IMG/VR virus record: IMGVR_UViG_3300042564_002132
Span: 1-25,066 of that record
Strand: one strand, 5' to 3'
DNA length: 25,066 bases
Source: a virus
Part shown: positions 9,021-16,936 of the stretch, in pieces
Position numbering within the stretch: position 1 is the stretch's first letter
Layout: each line of letters opens with the position of its first letter
Made by a program: the position numbers and the translations under genes
The notes under the pieces: generated by a model
The model's input: only the letters and a program-made list of their open reading frames with translations
What the model was told of the DNA's origin: nothing
Database searches by the model: none

Positions 9021-9058
9021 CCTCCCCCGCCGCGTCGAGGTGAATGCGGCGGGGGAGG
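9021..9058 (-). terminator. Perfect 13-bp G+C hairpin between major tail protein and chaperone genes
   Basis: CCTCCCCCGCCGC (9021-9033) and its exact complement (9046-9058) are separated by a 12-nt loop. No U-tract follows on the minus strand. By position it may partly terminate transcription after the abundant major tail protein, or act as an mRNA 3' stabiliser, so that less chaperone than tail protein is made. The hairpin itself is plain in the sequence; its effect is inferred. Confidence 0.6.
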
Positions 9059-9070
9059 TAACCCGGGTTA

Positions 9071-9835
9071 CTACTTGGCCTGAGCCGGAGCGGTAACCGG
9101 TGCCTTGTCGGCGACAGCCGCGACGGGCTCGACCTTCTCGGCCGCCTTGTCCTCGGCGGTGACGCCGGCGACGCGGTCCTTATTGGCCGCCTTCGCGGTG
9201 TCGTGCACGGTCTCGCCCTTGGCGTTCACGCCCAGCGGCGTGGTACCGGTGGCGTCGTCCAGAACGGTGTAGCTGTAGCTGGTGACACCCTGCGAGTCCG
9301 GGTAGATGTCGAACTTCACCTTGTACACGGACCAGTCGCCCGGCTTCTCGACAATCGGCTCGATGGTGGCCGGCTGCGCATCCGGAATGACGCGGCGCCG
9401 CTTAGTCTTTCCGTCGAAAGTGTCGATGATGTACGAGCCATGCTCGAGCTGATCCGAGACGTGGCGAACCGCAATCTCGGTGCCCGCCGTGGCGGTAGCC
9501 GGGGTCACGGTCACGTTCTCCGAGCCGTACAGCACACCCATGACCGCCGGGTTCAAGAACTCGATGAAGGTCACCTCGAACGCGTCGTCCTTGCTGGTCT
9601 GGAGGCTGCGGACCTTGTCGCCGTTCCAGTCCATCTTCTTGTCTGTCGAGCGCTCTTCCGAGTAGGTGTAGCCTTCATCTGAAACACCGCCCAACCTCAC
9701 GGCCTCCGGCGGGCGCTCCGAGGTCGCGTCGGTCGGCAGCGCCACATTCTGCGGAACCAACCAGATGCCGCCGGTAACCTTAGGGGTACCGACAAAGGTA
9801 TTTCGGCCAATCGTGTGGCCTTGTGTAGTCGCCAT
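9071..9835 (-). CDS. Major tail protein (254 aa)
   Basis: The subunit of the tail tube, encoded directly upstream of the chaperones. The ATG is preceded by a strong GGAGGAA ribosome site. The N-terminus (MATTQGHTIGRNTFVGTPKVTGGIW) and the central part (STDKKMDWNGDKVRSLQTSKDD-type, then DAFEVTFIEFLNPAVMGVLYG) follow the pattern of actinophage major tail proteins: a charged 'E/D-R-S ... W-N-G' region followed by a beta-rich segment. The last 35 residues are rich in Ala, Pro and Lys (EDKAAEKVEPVAAVADKAP) and look like a flexible exposed tail. Identification rests on gene order and overall pattern; both agree. Confidence 0.87.
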   Translation of the reverse strand: MATTQGHTIGRNTFVGTPKVTGGIWLVPQNVALPTDATSERPPEAVRLGGVSDEGYTYSEERSTDKKMDWNGDKVRSLQTSKDDAFEVTFIEFLNPAVMGVLYGSENVTVTPATATAGTEIAVRHVSDQLEHGSYIIDTFDGKTKRRRVIPDAQPATIEPIVEKPGDWSVYKVKFDIYPDSQGVTSYSYTVLDDATGTTPLGVNAKGETVHDTAKAANKDRVAGVTAEDKAAEKVEPVAAVADKAPVTAPAQAK

Positions 9836-9865
9836 TATTCCTCCAAAGGTGTTGGCGTGGTTTGA

Positions 9866-10306
9866 TTATTGGTACGTGGACTGAGACAAAACAGTCCAAG
9901 TGATGTTGACCTGATATAGAGAACGGTCGGGAATGTCCGGGTCATCGGACGGGAACGGGCCGTTCTTCTCGACCGGCGCCGAAACATAGTGCAGCAGTTC
10001 GCCGCTGTCGTAAAGATCGACCGCCGTTTCGGGGGCCGCCCGCATAATCGCCGCACACGTGCGGGCAAGCTGCGAAGTGTACTCATCGTCGGTGCCGTAC
10101 ACCTGCACGATGATCTGAACCCACTGTGTACGCATTGTGGTTTCGTTGCCCGGCAACGCAAAGGCGCGAATAAACCAGTCGGGCATCGGCGAAGGGATGC
10201 GCGTAGCCACCGGAACACCCTCGATACCCTGATCAGCCAAACCGGCCAACAGGTAAGCGCGGGCAACCCGGTCCATGTCCGGGAACATCAACAGGTCGTC
10301 AGCCAT
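9866..10306 (-). CDS. Tail terminator / tail completion protein (146 aa)
   Basis: This is the last of four small genes between capsid and major tail protein. In siphophages the gene just before the major tail protein usually encodes the tail terminator, a ring that caps the tube and joins it to the connector. The sequence (MADDLLMFPDMDRVARAYLLAGLADQG...) has an N-terminal helix, a central beta segment (TQWVQIIVQVYGTDDEYTSQLARTCAAIMRAA) and a C-terminal strand (SLYQVNITWTVLSQ), the alpha/beta layout of lambda gpU-type terminators. It overlaps the preceding gene by 8 nt. The role is assigned from position and layout. Confidence 0.7.
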   Translation of the reverse strand: MADDLLMFPDMDRVARAYLLAGLADQGIEGVPVATRIPSPMPDWFIRAFALPGNETTMRTQWVQIIVQVYGTDDEYTSQLARTCAAIMRAAPETAVDLYDSGELLHYVSAPVEKNGPFPSDDPDIPDRSLYQVNITWTVLSQSTYQ

Positions 10307-10574
10307 CGGAGCTCAACGCCCGCTCTAGTGCAAAGGTTTTCGCCTCGTGGCGGCTCGCGCGAATACTCGTCGTAACCACCCGATACCGGGCCCGCTTCTT
10401 GTCGGAGCCGTCGTACGTTTTGTAGTACGGCTCCTCGAGCGGGGTGTCCGTCGTCGGCGGTATCGCATTGGCAGCGGCCTCGATAGCGTCGGCGTGGCGC
10501 TTAAGCATCGCCTTATAGGTTGGGTCGTTGCGTAACTCGTTGAAGCCGGCGCGGTTCGCCTTGAATCTAGCCAC
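10299..10574 (-). CDS. Head-tail connector / HK97 gp10-like neck protein (91 aa)
   Basis: A small basic protein (MARFKANRAGFNELRNDPTYKAMLKRHADAIEAAANA...) with the pattern of HK97 gp10-like neck proteins: an N-terminal FNELR-type helix and a long helix with 'AIEAAANA', then a short beta part (ARYRVVTTSIRASRHEAKT). The GTG start at 10574 overlaps the previous TAG by one base (TAGTG). The neighbours are the stopper-like and terminator-like genes. Proteins of this kind help join heads and tails after packaging. Confidence 0.65.
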   Translation of the reverse strand: MARFKANRAGFNELRNDPTYKAMLKRHADAIEAAANAIPPTTDTPLEEPYYKTYDGSDKKRARYRVVTTSIRASRHEAKTFALERALSSDG

Positions 10575-10918
10575 TAGCGCACCGACCGCAACGCCACAAC
10601 CTGGCGCGTCGGTGCAAACCCGAACGGGCCGTGATCGTACTCTTTCGGCAAACCGTTAACGGCGAACCGCCGGCCAGTAACCGAGAATTTGTCTCTATGA
10701 TCGACCACCAGCGCGGCGTCGACAACCAGAAAAAGCTCCTCGATGACACGTTCCGAACCGGTCGGCGGGCCGGCCGGCTCCTCAGAGCTATCCGACCACC
10801 AGATACAGGCCACGTCCACCGGGTCAAGCCAGCTCGGCTGTACGTTGCCGTGGCCGTCGATCTCTTCCCCGCTGTACGCCTCATGGGCACACGTGAACGG
10901 TAGAGGCGTTAACCTCAC
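10574..10918 (-). CDS. Head-tail connector, stopper-like protein (114 aa)
   Basis: The GTG start at 10918 forms a GTGA junction with the preceding gene; the open frame continues upstream but there is out-of-frame and Arg-rich. The protein (VRLTPLPFTCAHEAYSGEEIDGHGNVQPSWLDPVDVACIWW...) contains a strand-rich middle (RVIEELFLVVDAALVVDHRDKFSV) ending in RRFAVNGLPKEYDHGPFGFAP. The 'D.F.V.G..F.V.G.P..Y..GPFGF.P' run is typical of the actinophage second connector protein, the equivalent of the SPP1 gp16 stopper that closes the head after packaging. The function comes from position and resemblance. Confidence 0.68.
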   Translation of the reverse strand: MRLTPLPFTCAHEAYSGEEIDGHGNVQPSWLDPVDVACIWWSDSSEEPAGPPTGSERVIEELFLVVDAALVVDHRDKFSVTGRRFAVNGLPKEYDHGPFGFAPTRQVVALRSVR

Positions 10919-11415
10919 CGCCGCCAGCTCCCATCCAACGAGGGATACAGCGGCCGGCCAGACGGCGTCAGGTTTGCGCCGCAGCTGCACTCGTGATTGC
11001 GGAAGAAGGTTTTGCAGCAGGCTTCGTCGTGTTGCTGAACAACCCCCGTTGGGATGGTGTCGTAGCCCCACGCGGCGCCGCCGGTGTTTCCGGTGTACAT
11101 CTTGCACAACGCCTGCAGCTGTTCGATTTCCGACGGCGTGTACATTCCGTAGCGGCGGACCGTTGAATCGATTTGCACCGAGAACGGGCCGGCAGTTTGT
11201 GCGGTCACCGCGCCGGTGTCGGCGGCCTCCCAACGCAACACAGCCCCGCGGATAATCGCTTTAGCTGCGTCGTCGTACGGGAAGTCGGGCTCGAGAATGC
11301 ACGGGGCAATGACAGCGGCGAGCGCCAACGCGTCGTCGATCATCGCCTGTGCTTTATCGGGCGGGATACCCGGTGCGAACGGCGCCAGATCTTCCGGCGT
11401 GAGAGTGACAGTCAT
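10915..11415 (-). CDS. Head-tail adaptor (HK97 gp6 / SPP1 gp15-like) (166 aa)
   Basis: The first small gene after the major capsid gene. The N-terminal half is helical (IPPDKAQAMIDDALALAAVIAPC, then DDAAKAIIRGAVLRWEAADTGAV), as in connector adaptors that dock on the portal. The middle QTAGPFSVQIDSTVRRYGMYTPSEIEQLQAL matches the adaptor pattern 'AGPFS...D......G.F...E...L'. The C-terminus is Cys/His-rich (His129, Cys133, Cys134, His141, Cys143, Cys145) and ends in a CSCGANL segment, a feature I know from other actinophage adaptors. Whether these residues bind metal cannot be told from sequence alone. Confidence 0.75.
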   Translation of the reverse strand: MTVTLTPEDLAPFAPGIPPDKAQAMIDDALALAAVIAPCILEPDFPYDDAAKAIIRGAVLRWEAADTGAVTAQTAGPFSVQIDSTVRRYGMYTPSEIEQLQALCKMYTGNTGGAAWGYDTIPTGVVQQHDEACCKTFFRNHECSCGANLTPSGRPLYPSLDGSWRR

Positions 11416-11431
11416 GGTGACCGCCGCAGAA

Positions 11432-11459
11432 GAGGGCCCGAGGATCTGCCCGGGCCCTC
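11432..11459 (-). terminator. 9-bp G+C hairpin just downstream of the major capsid gene
   Basis: GAGGGCCCG (11432-11440) pairs perfectly with CGGGCCCTC (11451-11459) around a 10-nt loop, in the only gap (57 bp) between capsid and connector genes. No U-tract follows. It may dampen read-through so that capsid mRNA exceeds connector mRNA. Confidence 0.55.
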
Positions 11460-11472
11460 CTCTAGCGGTTTA

Positions 11473-12423
11473 CTACTTCGCGGCCTTGGAGGTCGCGGCC
11501 GGGGCCTTCACCGGGTCCGGCGTGGTCGGCGTGCCCTCGATGACGGCGAACCGCTCAGAGAACACGAACCACGCGTAGACCAGCTCGACGCGGAACAACA
11601 CCTCGTTGTGTCCGGCCAGGTCGCGGCCGGCGCCGTCGGGGTCACCGAACTCCAGCATGCGGAAAGGAAAACTCTTCTGCACGCCCCAGCGGATACCGCC
11701 CTGGAAGTCGCCGAGGATTGCCTTGACGCCGTTGTCGGTGGGGTCGCCATCCTTCGCTTTGCCCGAGACGGTGCTCGAGGTGGCCGAGTTGACGCCCTCG
11801 AACGATGAGATGCCGTTACCGAGACCCAACTCGGGGAACTTCTTGCGACCGTCCTGGTAGCGGGCGGTCGACAGGGTCCACGCGTAGCTCGGATCGAACG
11901 CGACACCGTTCACGCTGTAGCCGTCGGCGATGACCAGGCCGGCGGCCTGCTCGAAGTCCATGTCGGCCAAGCTCCCCGCCGGCACGCGCTTATCGGTCGT
12001 GTTGAGGTAGTTAGTCCAGCTTGGGATCTCGCTGTTGGTGCGCGGGTTCAGCCGGTAGTACAGGCCCAGATCGAGCGCGCGAGAGATGGCGCGAGCGCAC
12101 TTCTCCTGAAACTTGTTGAGGATACCCAGCTGGTAATCCTCGTCGGCCCAGCGGAATTCATCCGAGGTCCGCATCTGAACGACGGCCTTGTGCGGCACCG
12201 CGGTCACAAACGAGGGGCGCGCTTCGTCCGCTGATTTGTGCGCCGACTCCTCGACGAACTCCGCCGACAAGTCCTCATCGAACGTGACGATGTTCAGGTT
12301 GCCGAACCGCATCGGCTCCTGTCCGGACAAGCTCGCGACGGTCGAGGCAGTCTTCGTCTTCTCGACGATGCCAGACGCAATGTTAGTGGGAAGGAAGAGG
12401 TCGGTACTCTGTAGAGCAGCCAT
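11473..12423 (-). CDS. Major capsid protein, HK97 fold (316 aa)
   Basis: The gene follows the scaffold gene by 24 bp, has an AGGAGT ribosome site, and is the size expected for an HK97-fold capsid subunit without a fused scaffold domain. Recognisable parts are the N-arm (MAALQSTDLFLPTNIASGIVEK), the P-domain-like segment with AVPHKAVVQMRTSDEFRWADED, the spine-helix region rich in Ala and Lys (LGILNKFQEKCARAISRALDLG), and the C-terminal strand EVLFRVELVYAWFVFSERFAVIE, which is typical of actinophage capsids. It ends in a loose Pro/Ala/Lys tail. It builds the icosahedral shell around the scaffold and portal. Confidence 0.9.
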   Translation of the reverse strand: MAALQSTDLFLPTNIASGIVEKTKTASTVASLSGQEPMRFGNLNIVTFDEDLSAEFVEESAHKSADEARPSFVTAVPHKAVVQMRTSDEFRWADEDYQLGILNKFQEKCARAISRALDLGLYYRLNPRTNSEIPSWTNYLNTTDKRVPAGSLADMDFEQAAGLVIADGYSVNGVAFDPSYAWTLSTARYQDGRKKFPELGLGNGISSFEGVNSATSSTVSGKAKDGDPTDNGVKAILGDFQGGIRWGVQKSFPFRMLEFGDPDGAGRDLAGHNEVLFRVELVYAWFVFSERFAVIEGTPTTPDPVKAPAATSKAAK

Positions 12424-12447
12424 ATTGTTTTACTCCTAGTGAATCGG

Positions 12448-12918
12448 TTACTGCCCGTTGATCGTTCGCAGAAAGTCGCGAGTCGGATCAGTCGGGGCGG
12501 GATTGGGTGTGCGACCCTCGCGGGGCACTACGTGCTTGCGCTTGCCCTGTCCAACCAGCCGGTCGACCTGCTTCAGCAGGGTCTCCGGTTCGGTAGCAGT
12601 GAGGAACAACTCGGCGTCCTCGTCTGCAATTTCGTGCAGAACCACAAGGTGCGCCTTGAGCGCCTCAGTAACCCGCGACGGGATGCCGGCGACCTCAGAG
12701 TCGGCCTTAGCCAACCTGTCGGCGACCTTCTCAGCCTCGGACTTCTGCGCCTCTTCAATCTCATCGAGGCGACTGGCCTTGGCTTTCAACTCCTTGATTG
12801 CAGTCTTTTGGGCTGCAAGAGTTTTCACCAACGGGTGATCATCCGGGAGTTGCAGAGCGTCGGGGGTTACGTCCTCGGTTACCGTTTCGGCGACTTCGGC
12901 GGTTGTTACATCAGACAT
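12448..12918 (-). CDS. Capsid scaffolding protein (156 aa)
   Basis: The gene directly upstream of the major capsid gene encodes a highly charged, helix-rich protein with a central coiled coil (about residues 30-75: LAAQKTAIKELKAKASRLDEIEEAQKSEAEKV, shown in pieces by its heptad-like Lys/Glu/Leu pattern) and a basic C-terminus (GQGKRKHVVPREGRTPNP), as in other phage scaffolds whose C-terminus contacts the capsid. I chose the ATG at 12918 because GGGAGA lies 8-10 nt before it; an ATG 15 nt upstream and a longer open frame reaching 13305 lack support. No protease domain is fused to it. Confidence 0.83.
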   Translation of the reverse strand: MSDVTTAEVAETVTEDVTPDALQLPDDHPLVKTLAAQKTAIKELKAKASRLDEIEEAQKSEAEKVADRLAKADSEVAGIPSRVTEALKAHLVVLHEIADEDAELFLTATEPETLLKQVDRLVGQGKRKHVVPREGRTPNPAPTDPTRDFLRTINGQ

Positions 12919-12973
12919 GCGGTGTTCTCCCATTTCGGAAGTGGCCCCGGTCCCATTTAGGGCGGGGAAGTCT

Positions 12974-13633
12974 CTATTTAAGGTTCTTCTTGATCCAGGC
13001 TCGCGCGGCAGCGTTGCCGCGCTCCTGCTGGTCGTAGAAGTCGCGGTCGTCGCGCTTCGAGGGTGTGTATTTCTGCACCGGAACCTCCCGGCCAACCCAA
13101 GCGGACGCCGCGCGGCAGTAGCAGTGATCGTGGCAAGCAAACCGAGCGGTAGCCTCAGTGAACACACCGCCACGACTAGCGACCATCTTGCAGAAGTTGC
13201 ACGCATCCGGGCGGGTGATTCTGTACCACCCGCGGGCCTGCGGATCGCGCACGGTAGAACCGGTGATCGTGCTGTTGGCGGAATTCGCGAGGCGCTTCTG
13301 CACACCGCCAGTCAGGCGGGACTTCGCCAGCGCCAGATCAGGTTCAGGCTGATACAGCGCCGCCACCGACCACCCGATAAGGGCCTCGGTACCGAGGTCC
13401 CCCAGCGGCGCCACGATGGCTTGAAAAGTGCCCTCGATTTCTTCGCGTTCACGTTCGGCGTCATACCACTCGGCGGCAACGGCGGACGCGGCTAGCGCCC
13501 ACTCATCCACCTGAGCGGGGACCACATCCCACAGCGCGGCGGCCACCAGCTCCGGATTCTCCAGCGCCCACAGCTGCTCAAGCTCGGACGCGGCCAAGCC
13601 GGTCACCAACTCGAGGTCAGTTGCCAGCGACAT
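12974..13633 (-). CDS. MuF-like minor capsid / head morphogenesis protein (219 aa)
   Basis: It follows the portal gene with a 17-bp overlap, the normal place for a Mu gpF/SPP1 gp7-like minor head protein that enters the prohead with the portal. After a helical N-terminal two thirds, residues 135-175 hold the signature RGWYRITRPDACNFCKM...GGVFTE...FACHDHCYC. Cys145, Cys148, Cys167, His168, His170, Cys171 and Cys173 form a probable zinc-binding cluster of the C-terminal MuF core. The C-terminus is basic. It may help DNA ejection or head assembly; no protease motif is present, although such proteins are sometimes labelled capsid maturation protease. Confidence 0.8.
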   Translation of the reverse strand: MSLATDLELVTGLAASELEQLWALENPELVAAALWDVVPAQVDEWALAASAVAAEWYDAEREREEIEGTFQAIVAPLGDLGTEALIGWSVAALYQPEPDLALAKSRLTGGVQKRLANSANSTITGSTVRDPQARGWYRITRPDACNFCKMVASRGGVFTEATARFACHDHCYCRAASAWVGREVPVQKYTPSKRDDRDFYDQQERGNAAARAWIKKNLK

Positions 13634-15137
13634 TTGCGGTAGGTTCTGTCACCGCGGCCGCAACATCCGGCGCCGCCGGCAGAGCCTGCTGTTGTTGCTT
13701 CAACGCGTCCAACGCCGACCGCATCACCGTCGCGGTGCCCACCGCCCGGCGCTTCTCCGACATTGCGCGGGCGATCTGCTGATCATCCAGACCCAGCAAC
13801 TCGAGCCCCACCTCAGTCTCGGCAAGCCACGGCACCGCGGCAAGTTTCTTCATGCCGGCATCCGCGACCGCGGACTGGCTCAGGTACTCCGGGTTACGCC
13901 ACTTGGTGTCGATGGTCTGCCACTCTGCCGGCACAGCGGTTAAGCCGTTTTGGATTGCGAGTGCGCGCATCATGGCCCGACGCAACGCCGGCGCCCAATT
14001 TGCCATCGCGTCCTCGGCCGTGCGAACCAGAGCGCGGTCGGCGGCGTCGGTGCCGTCCGCGGTGGTCGTGTTGGTGCGGGCCTGCACGCCTAATTCCGTT
14101 ACCGGAATGGAAGTTTGGCCCGAAAAATTATTTGCATGCTGCTGGAACAGGTCGATATGCGGCTGCGGGCTGTGCGCCTGAAACTGTTTGATATCCGCCC
14201 TGGCAAGTTGTGGGTCGGCGTCCGGATCATCCGGCACACCCTTAATGCGGCCCAACATGACCTGCCAGCTCGGCTTAACCGAGCCGTCGGCGTTGCGGAA
14301 GACGGACTCATCCGCACCCAACATCCACAACTCCGGATAGGAGAACACATCCGCGTGCCCTTCCATGCGAATAAGCGTTCGTATTGCCTGATCGTGAATC
14401 GCCATAACCGGCCGGCTGATACGCGACGTTCCAAACGGCCGGCGCACCTGCGGGCGATACACCAAAGCCTCCACCGGCACGCCGTACGGGTGCCGGACCC
14501 GGTCCACGAACCACTCGCCGCCGTCGCGGACGGCGGTAATCGTTTCGCCGTCCAGATACAGGGCAAGCTCGGTCGGCGCCTTCGACTCCGTACACCACCC
14601 CGTGATCGAGAGAAGGTTATCCATGCGGCGAGTCCGCGGGTTGTAGTCACCCGTCGCGGATAAGCCGTCCTTGATATGGATGAGGCTGTCCGGCTCGTCG
14701 GTGTCACCGTTGGTGTTAATCAGGAACGCGACACCATGAATTAGAGAAGCCACAAACGCGGCGTTAGACTCGGCGCCGAAGTAATTTTGCTCCCAGACGT
14801 CTCTAAAACCGAGAGAGTTTAAGTCGCCGTCAGTCCACACGAATCGGTCTAGGTTCGTGCGTTGCGCCAGAGCGTCAACGGCCTTAGCGGACCATCCGAG
14901 CGTGAGTCCCAAGTTGTAGTATTGCGGCGGAATGATCGTTCCGACCTGCTGAACCGCGCGGCGGCCATCGTAATACGACTCCCGCAAAATGTTTCGCGGT
15001 GTGCGGTCGTGCAACTGCCGCAACAGATGATTAAGCAGCAGATCCTCATCGTAGGACAAGTCCGGAAGATGGATTGTCCAGTAGTCGGTAGTCCATAGCG
15101 ACGTATAGTGCTCGCCGCCACCGTAAGCGGGAATCAT
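13617..15137 (-). CDS. Portal protein, SPP1 gp6-like (506 aa)
   Basis: The dodecameric DNA gate at one capsid vertex. I start it at the ATG at 15137 (MIPAYGGGEHYTSLW), which makes an ATGA overlap with the large terminase stop; the open frame goes 47 codons further but that part lies inside the terminase gene. The length and features fit the SPP1 gp6-like family: an N-terminal helix region (LLLNHLLRQLHDRTPRNILRE... then YYDG), a beta-rich wing with RHPYGVPVEALVYRP and FGTSRIS, the stem/tunnel region LVRTAEDAMANWAPALRRAMMRAL, and a Gln/Ala-rich C-terminus. The neighbours, terminase before and MuF after, confirm it. Confidence 0.92.
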   Translation of the reverse strand: MIPAYGGGEHYTSLWTTDYWTIHLPDLSYDEDLLLNHLLRQLHDRTPRNILRESYYDGRRAVQQVGTIIPPQYYNLGLTLGWSAKAVDALAQRTNLDRFVWTDGDLNSLGFRDVWEQNYFGAESNAAFVASLIHGVAFLINTNGDTDEPDSLIHIKDGLSATGDYNPRTRRMDNLLSITGWCTESKAPTELALYLDGETITAVRDGGEWFVDRVRHPYGVPVEALVYRPQVRRPFGTSRISRPVMAIHDQAIRTLIRMEGHADVFSYPELWMLGADESVFRNADGSVKPSWQVMLGRIKGVPDDPDADPQLARADIKQFQAHSPQPHIDLFQQHANNFSGQTSIPVTELGVQARTNTTTADGTDAADRALVRTAEDAMANWAPALRRAMMRALAIQNGLTAVPAEWQTIDTKWRNPEYLSQSAVADAGMKKLAAVPWLAETEVGLELLGLDDQQIARAMSEKRRAVGTATVMRSALDALKQQQQALPAAPDVAAAVTEPTANVAGN

Positions 15138-16615
15138 AAAAGGATTGCCGCCTTTCTGTTCGCGGAAGTGCGCTCGCCCGTCGTGCGCCGGCGCGTAGAA
15201 GACGCGGACAGCAGCGCAAGAGTGCAAGCGACTAGAGGATGGATCTGGGAAGAGGCATCGCGGCGGTCCCAACCCCACCCGCCGGCATCGCCAATCGGTC
15301 GTTTCTTGGCGCCGGCAACCGCGGCCGCCAACTGAGCCTGCCCCGCGTGCGACACCGTGCCGGCGCCCGCGCGAGACTCGAACTGCAAGCAGCCCTTAGC
15401 CATATCGCGGGCCGTGCTCTTTCGAACCTTAACCCGGCGGTTAATCAGCTCCGGCACCATCTGCGACGCCGGGCTCAGGTCGTCGATAACAACCTCGGTG
15501 CGCCGGCCGGCCGCGGTAGCAATCCACTGCACGGCCGCGGCAACATCGCCGCCCGCCCACACTTCCTCAACGTGGATTGAGTCCTCAACCACCCACGCCG
15601 CGGCGACGCTTATTTGCATCGCGTGCGACATGTCGACGCCAAACGCCGTCGGCGGCGTCTCCGAGTCCGGGCCCGGCGCGTTCAGCTTGCGCCACACCGC
15701 CGCCGGGATAACCGGCATATGTGCGGCGGCCTCATTCCAAATGCCGAGGCGCTCTAGCCGGAACTGCTCCTCCGACATGGACGCCAGCTCAGTCGCGACG
15801 GCCTCCTGGGAAATGCGAGAACCGTAGGCGGGGTTTGCTTTAGCCCACGTGAGGGGGTCGTCGATCGGGTCGTCCGACTCCGCCGCCCACTCCAAGTAGG
15901 CGACCGTGTTTTCCCGGCCAAGGACGCCCAGGTTTCTCATCCGCTCGAAAACTTCGCCATCATCATTTTCTGTTGGCGGTGTTCCGAGTAGCCACGCCTG
16001 AGGGTTGGGGCGGGCACTCATCGTGGGCAGGATCGCTGACCAACTAGAGGGAGAGAGAATCTGTGCCTCATCGAGCAAGAGGCAATCACAAGAGAAGCCA
16101 CGGCCGGAGCCAGTCGAGCGGGCCTTAAACCTTATTGTCTGACCGGACTTGAAACGTATGTACTCGCGGTTAACGGCGCGCATAACGGACTCGACGCGCT
16201 CTTCCAAGTTAGGAAATTGCTCGATAATGCCGAGCAGCCTGCCAAAGACCTCTCTGGCCGTGTCCTGCTGATGCGCGCTAACGATGATCGTTTGTTCTCC
16301 AAACAAGAGAATCCCAGCGAGGGCTCGGGCGACGATGATCTCGCTTTTGCCGTTCTGACGCGGGGCACTGATCGCCACCTGACGGGCCGCCCACTGACCA
16401 TCCGGGCGTTCACCCATCGCAGCCTGTAGAACAGTCTCCTGCCACGGATCCAGCACAACGCCGAAACCCGCGGCAAGGTCCGAGACGTCCTGCCAGCTAT
16501 TTTGCCGCGTCTTTGGCCCGTGCAGCACCCTTGGCGGCGCTTGCACGCCTAGCAGCCCTACGCCGCGCGATTTCGTCAACTGTGTCACCCTTCGGGGCGG
16601 CCGGCGCCAGCTCAT
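15134..16615 (-). CDS. terL: Terminase large subunit (up to 493 aa)
   Basis: The packaging motor: the N-terminal ATPase drives DNA into the prohead and the C-terminal nuclease cuts the concatemer. Counting from the ATG at 16615, Walker A is SAPRQNGKS (83-91), Walker B is CLLLDEAQ (178-185), followed by coupling motif LLGTPP. Acidic residues of the RNase H-like nuclease are seen in FGVDMSH, VVIDDLSP and the terminal WDRRDASSQIHP. The start is uncertain: the ATG gives a 119-bp overlap with the small subunit gene, and in-frame GTG codons closer to that gene's stop (for example 16588, or the one opening VLHGPKTRQNS) are alternatives. None has a clearly better ribosome site, so the true N-terminus may be up to about 30 residues shorter. 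Confidence 0.94.
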   Translation of the reverse strand: MSWRRPPRRVTQLTKSRGVGLLGVQAPPRVLHGPKTRQNSWQDVSDLAAGFGVVLDPWQETVLQAAMGERPDGQWAARQVAISAPRQNGKSEIIVARALAGILLFGEQTIIVSAHQQDTAREVFGRLLGIIEQFPNLEERVESVMRAVNREYIRFKSGQTIRFKARSTGSGRGFSCDCLLLDEAQILSPSSWSAILPTMSARPNPQAWLLGTPPTENDDGEVFERMRNLGVLGRENTVAYLEWAAESDDPIDDPLTWAKANPAYGSRISQEAVATELASMSEEQFRLERLGIWNEAAAHMPVIPAAVWRKLNAPGPDSETPPTAFGVDMSHAMQISVAAAWVVEDSIHVEEVWAGGDVAAAVQWIATAAGRRTEVVIDDLSPASQMVPELINRRVKVRKSTARDMAKGCLQFESRAGAGTVSHAGQAQLAAAVAGAKKRPIGDAGGWGWDRRDASSQIHPLVACTLALLSASSTRRRTTGERTSANRKAAILL

Positions 16616-16769
16616 CTATCCGGGCGATAACGTCGACCAGGCGGGCGTAGAGCGCGGTTCGGTCACGCATGGCGGCGCACACCTCAAGGTCGGCGGCGAT
16701 TTGGTCTCGCACGGCCCGCAGAGTGGCTAATTGCTCCCCGGTGGCGGCCGCGTCAACGATGGAGGACAA
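16497..16769 (-). CDS. terS: Putative terminase small subunit (90 aa)
   Basis: A short protein encoded directly before, and overlapping, the large terminase. The first two thirds form helical, coiled-coil-like segments (TLRAVRDQIAADLEVC, then YARLVDVIARIDELAP) and the C-terminus is strongly basic and Ala-rich (EIARRRAARRASAAKGAARAK). This layout matches small actinophage proteins usually labelled terminase small subunit; it would recognise the packaging site and hand DNA to the large subunit. The start is TTG at 16769. The upstream G-run is only a weak ribosome site. No classical HTH is visible, so the name rests on place and shape. Confidence 0.65.
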   Translation of the reverse strand: MSSIVDAAATGEQLATLRAVRDQIAADLEVCAAMRDRTALYARLVDVIARIDELAPAAPKGDTVDEIARRRAARRASAAKGAARAKDAAK

Positions 16770-16848
16770 GGAAAACCGGCCCCCCTAATGTGGTAATGCT
16801 CTTCGTGTGTGAGAGTGGCCTATGCGCCTCGAGATGGTTAGGCAAAAC

Positions 16849-16874
16849 CCCAGGTCAGAGGCCCCCACCCTGGG
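16849..16874 (-). terminator. Weak terminator-like hairpin before terS
   Basis: CCCAGG (16849-16854) pairs with CCTGGG (16869-16874) over a 14-nt loop, and on the minus strand the stem is followed by GTTTTG. This is a short stem and a short T-run, so it is a possible weak terminator for transcripts coming from the HNH gene, or part of the packaging region. Confidence 0.35.
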
Positions 16875-16881
16875 CGGTTTG

Positions 16882-16936
16882 TCTCTGTTTTAGCCACCGT
16901 TTTCGCTGTTCTAGATACAAACTGTCGCTGTTTTAG
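16882..16936 (-). repeat. Three phased CTAAAACAG-type repeats (21-22 bp period)
   Basis: Read on the minus strand, CTAAAACAG, CTAGAACAG and CTAAAACAG begin at 16936, 16914 and 16893, followed by CGACA, CGAAA and AGACA. The period of 22 and 21 bp puts all copies on one face of the helix. The first copy is also the core of a hairpin, GTCGCTAAAACAGCGAC (16924-16940), that begins at the HNH stop codon. A further copy lies at 19833-19844 on the other strand. The pattern suits binding sites for a regulator or for the small terminase. Confidence 0.65.

Noticed and set aside
12918-13305. Extension of the scaffold frame upstream to 13305
   Set aside because: The extra 129 codons are an Arg/Ser/Pro-rich shadow of the MuF-like gene; the start at 12918 has a ribosome site and gives a normal scaffold.
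16882-16936. Triple repeat read as a CRISPR array
   Set aside because: Repeat units are only 9-13 bp with 21-22-bp period, there are only three, and no cas genes are nearby; the Cas4-like gene belongs to the replication module.
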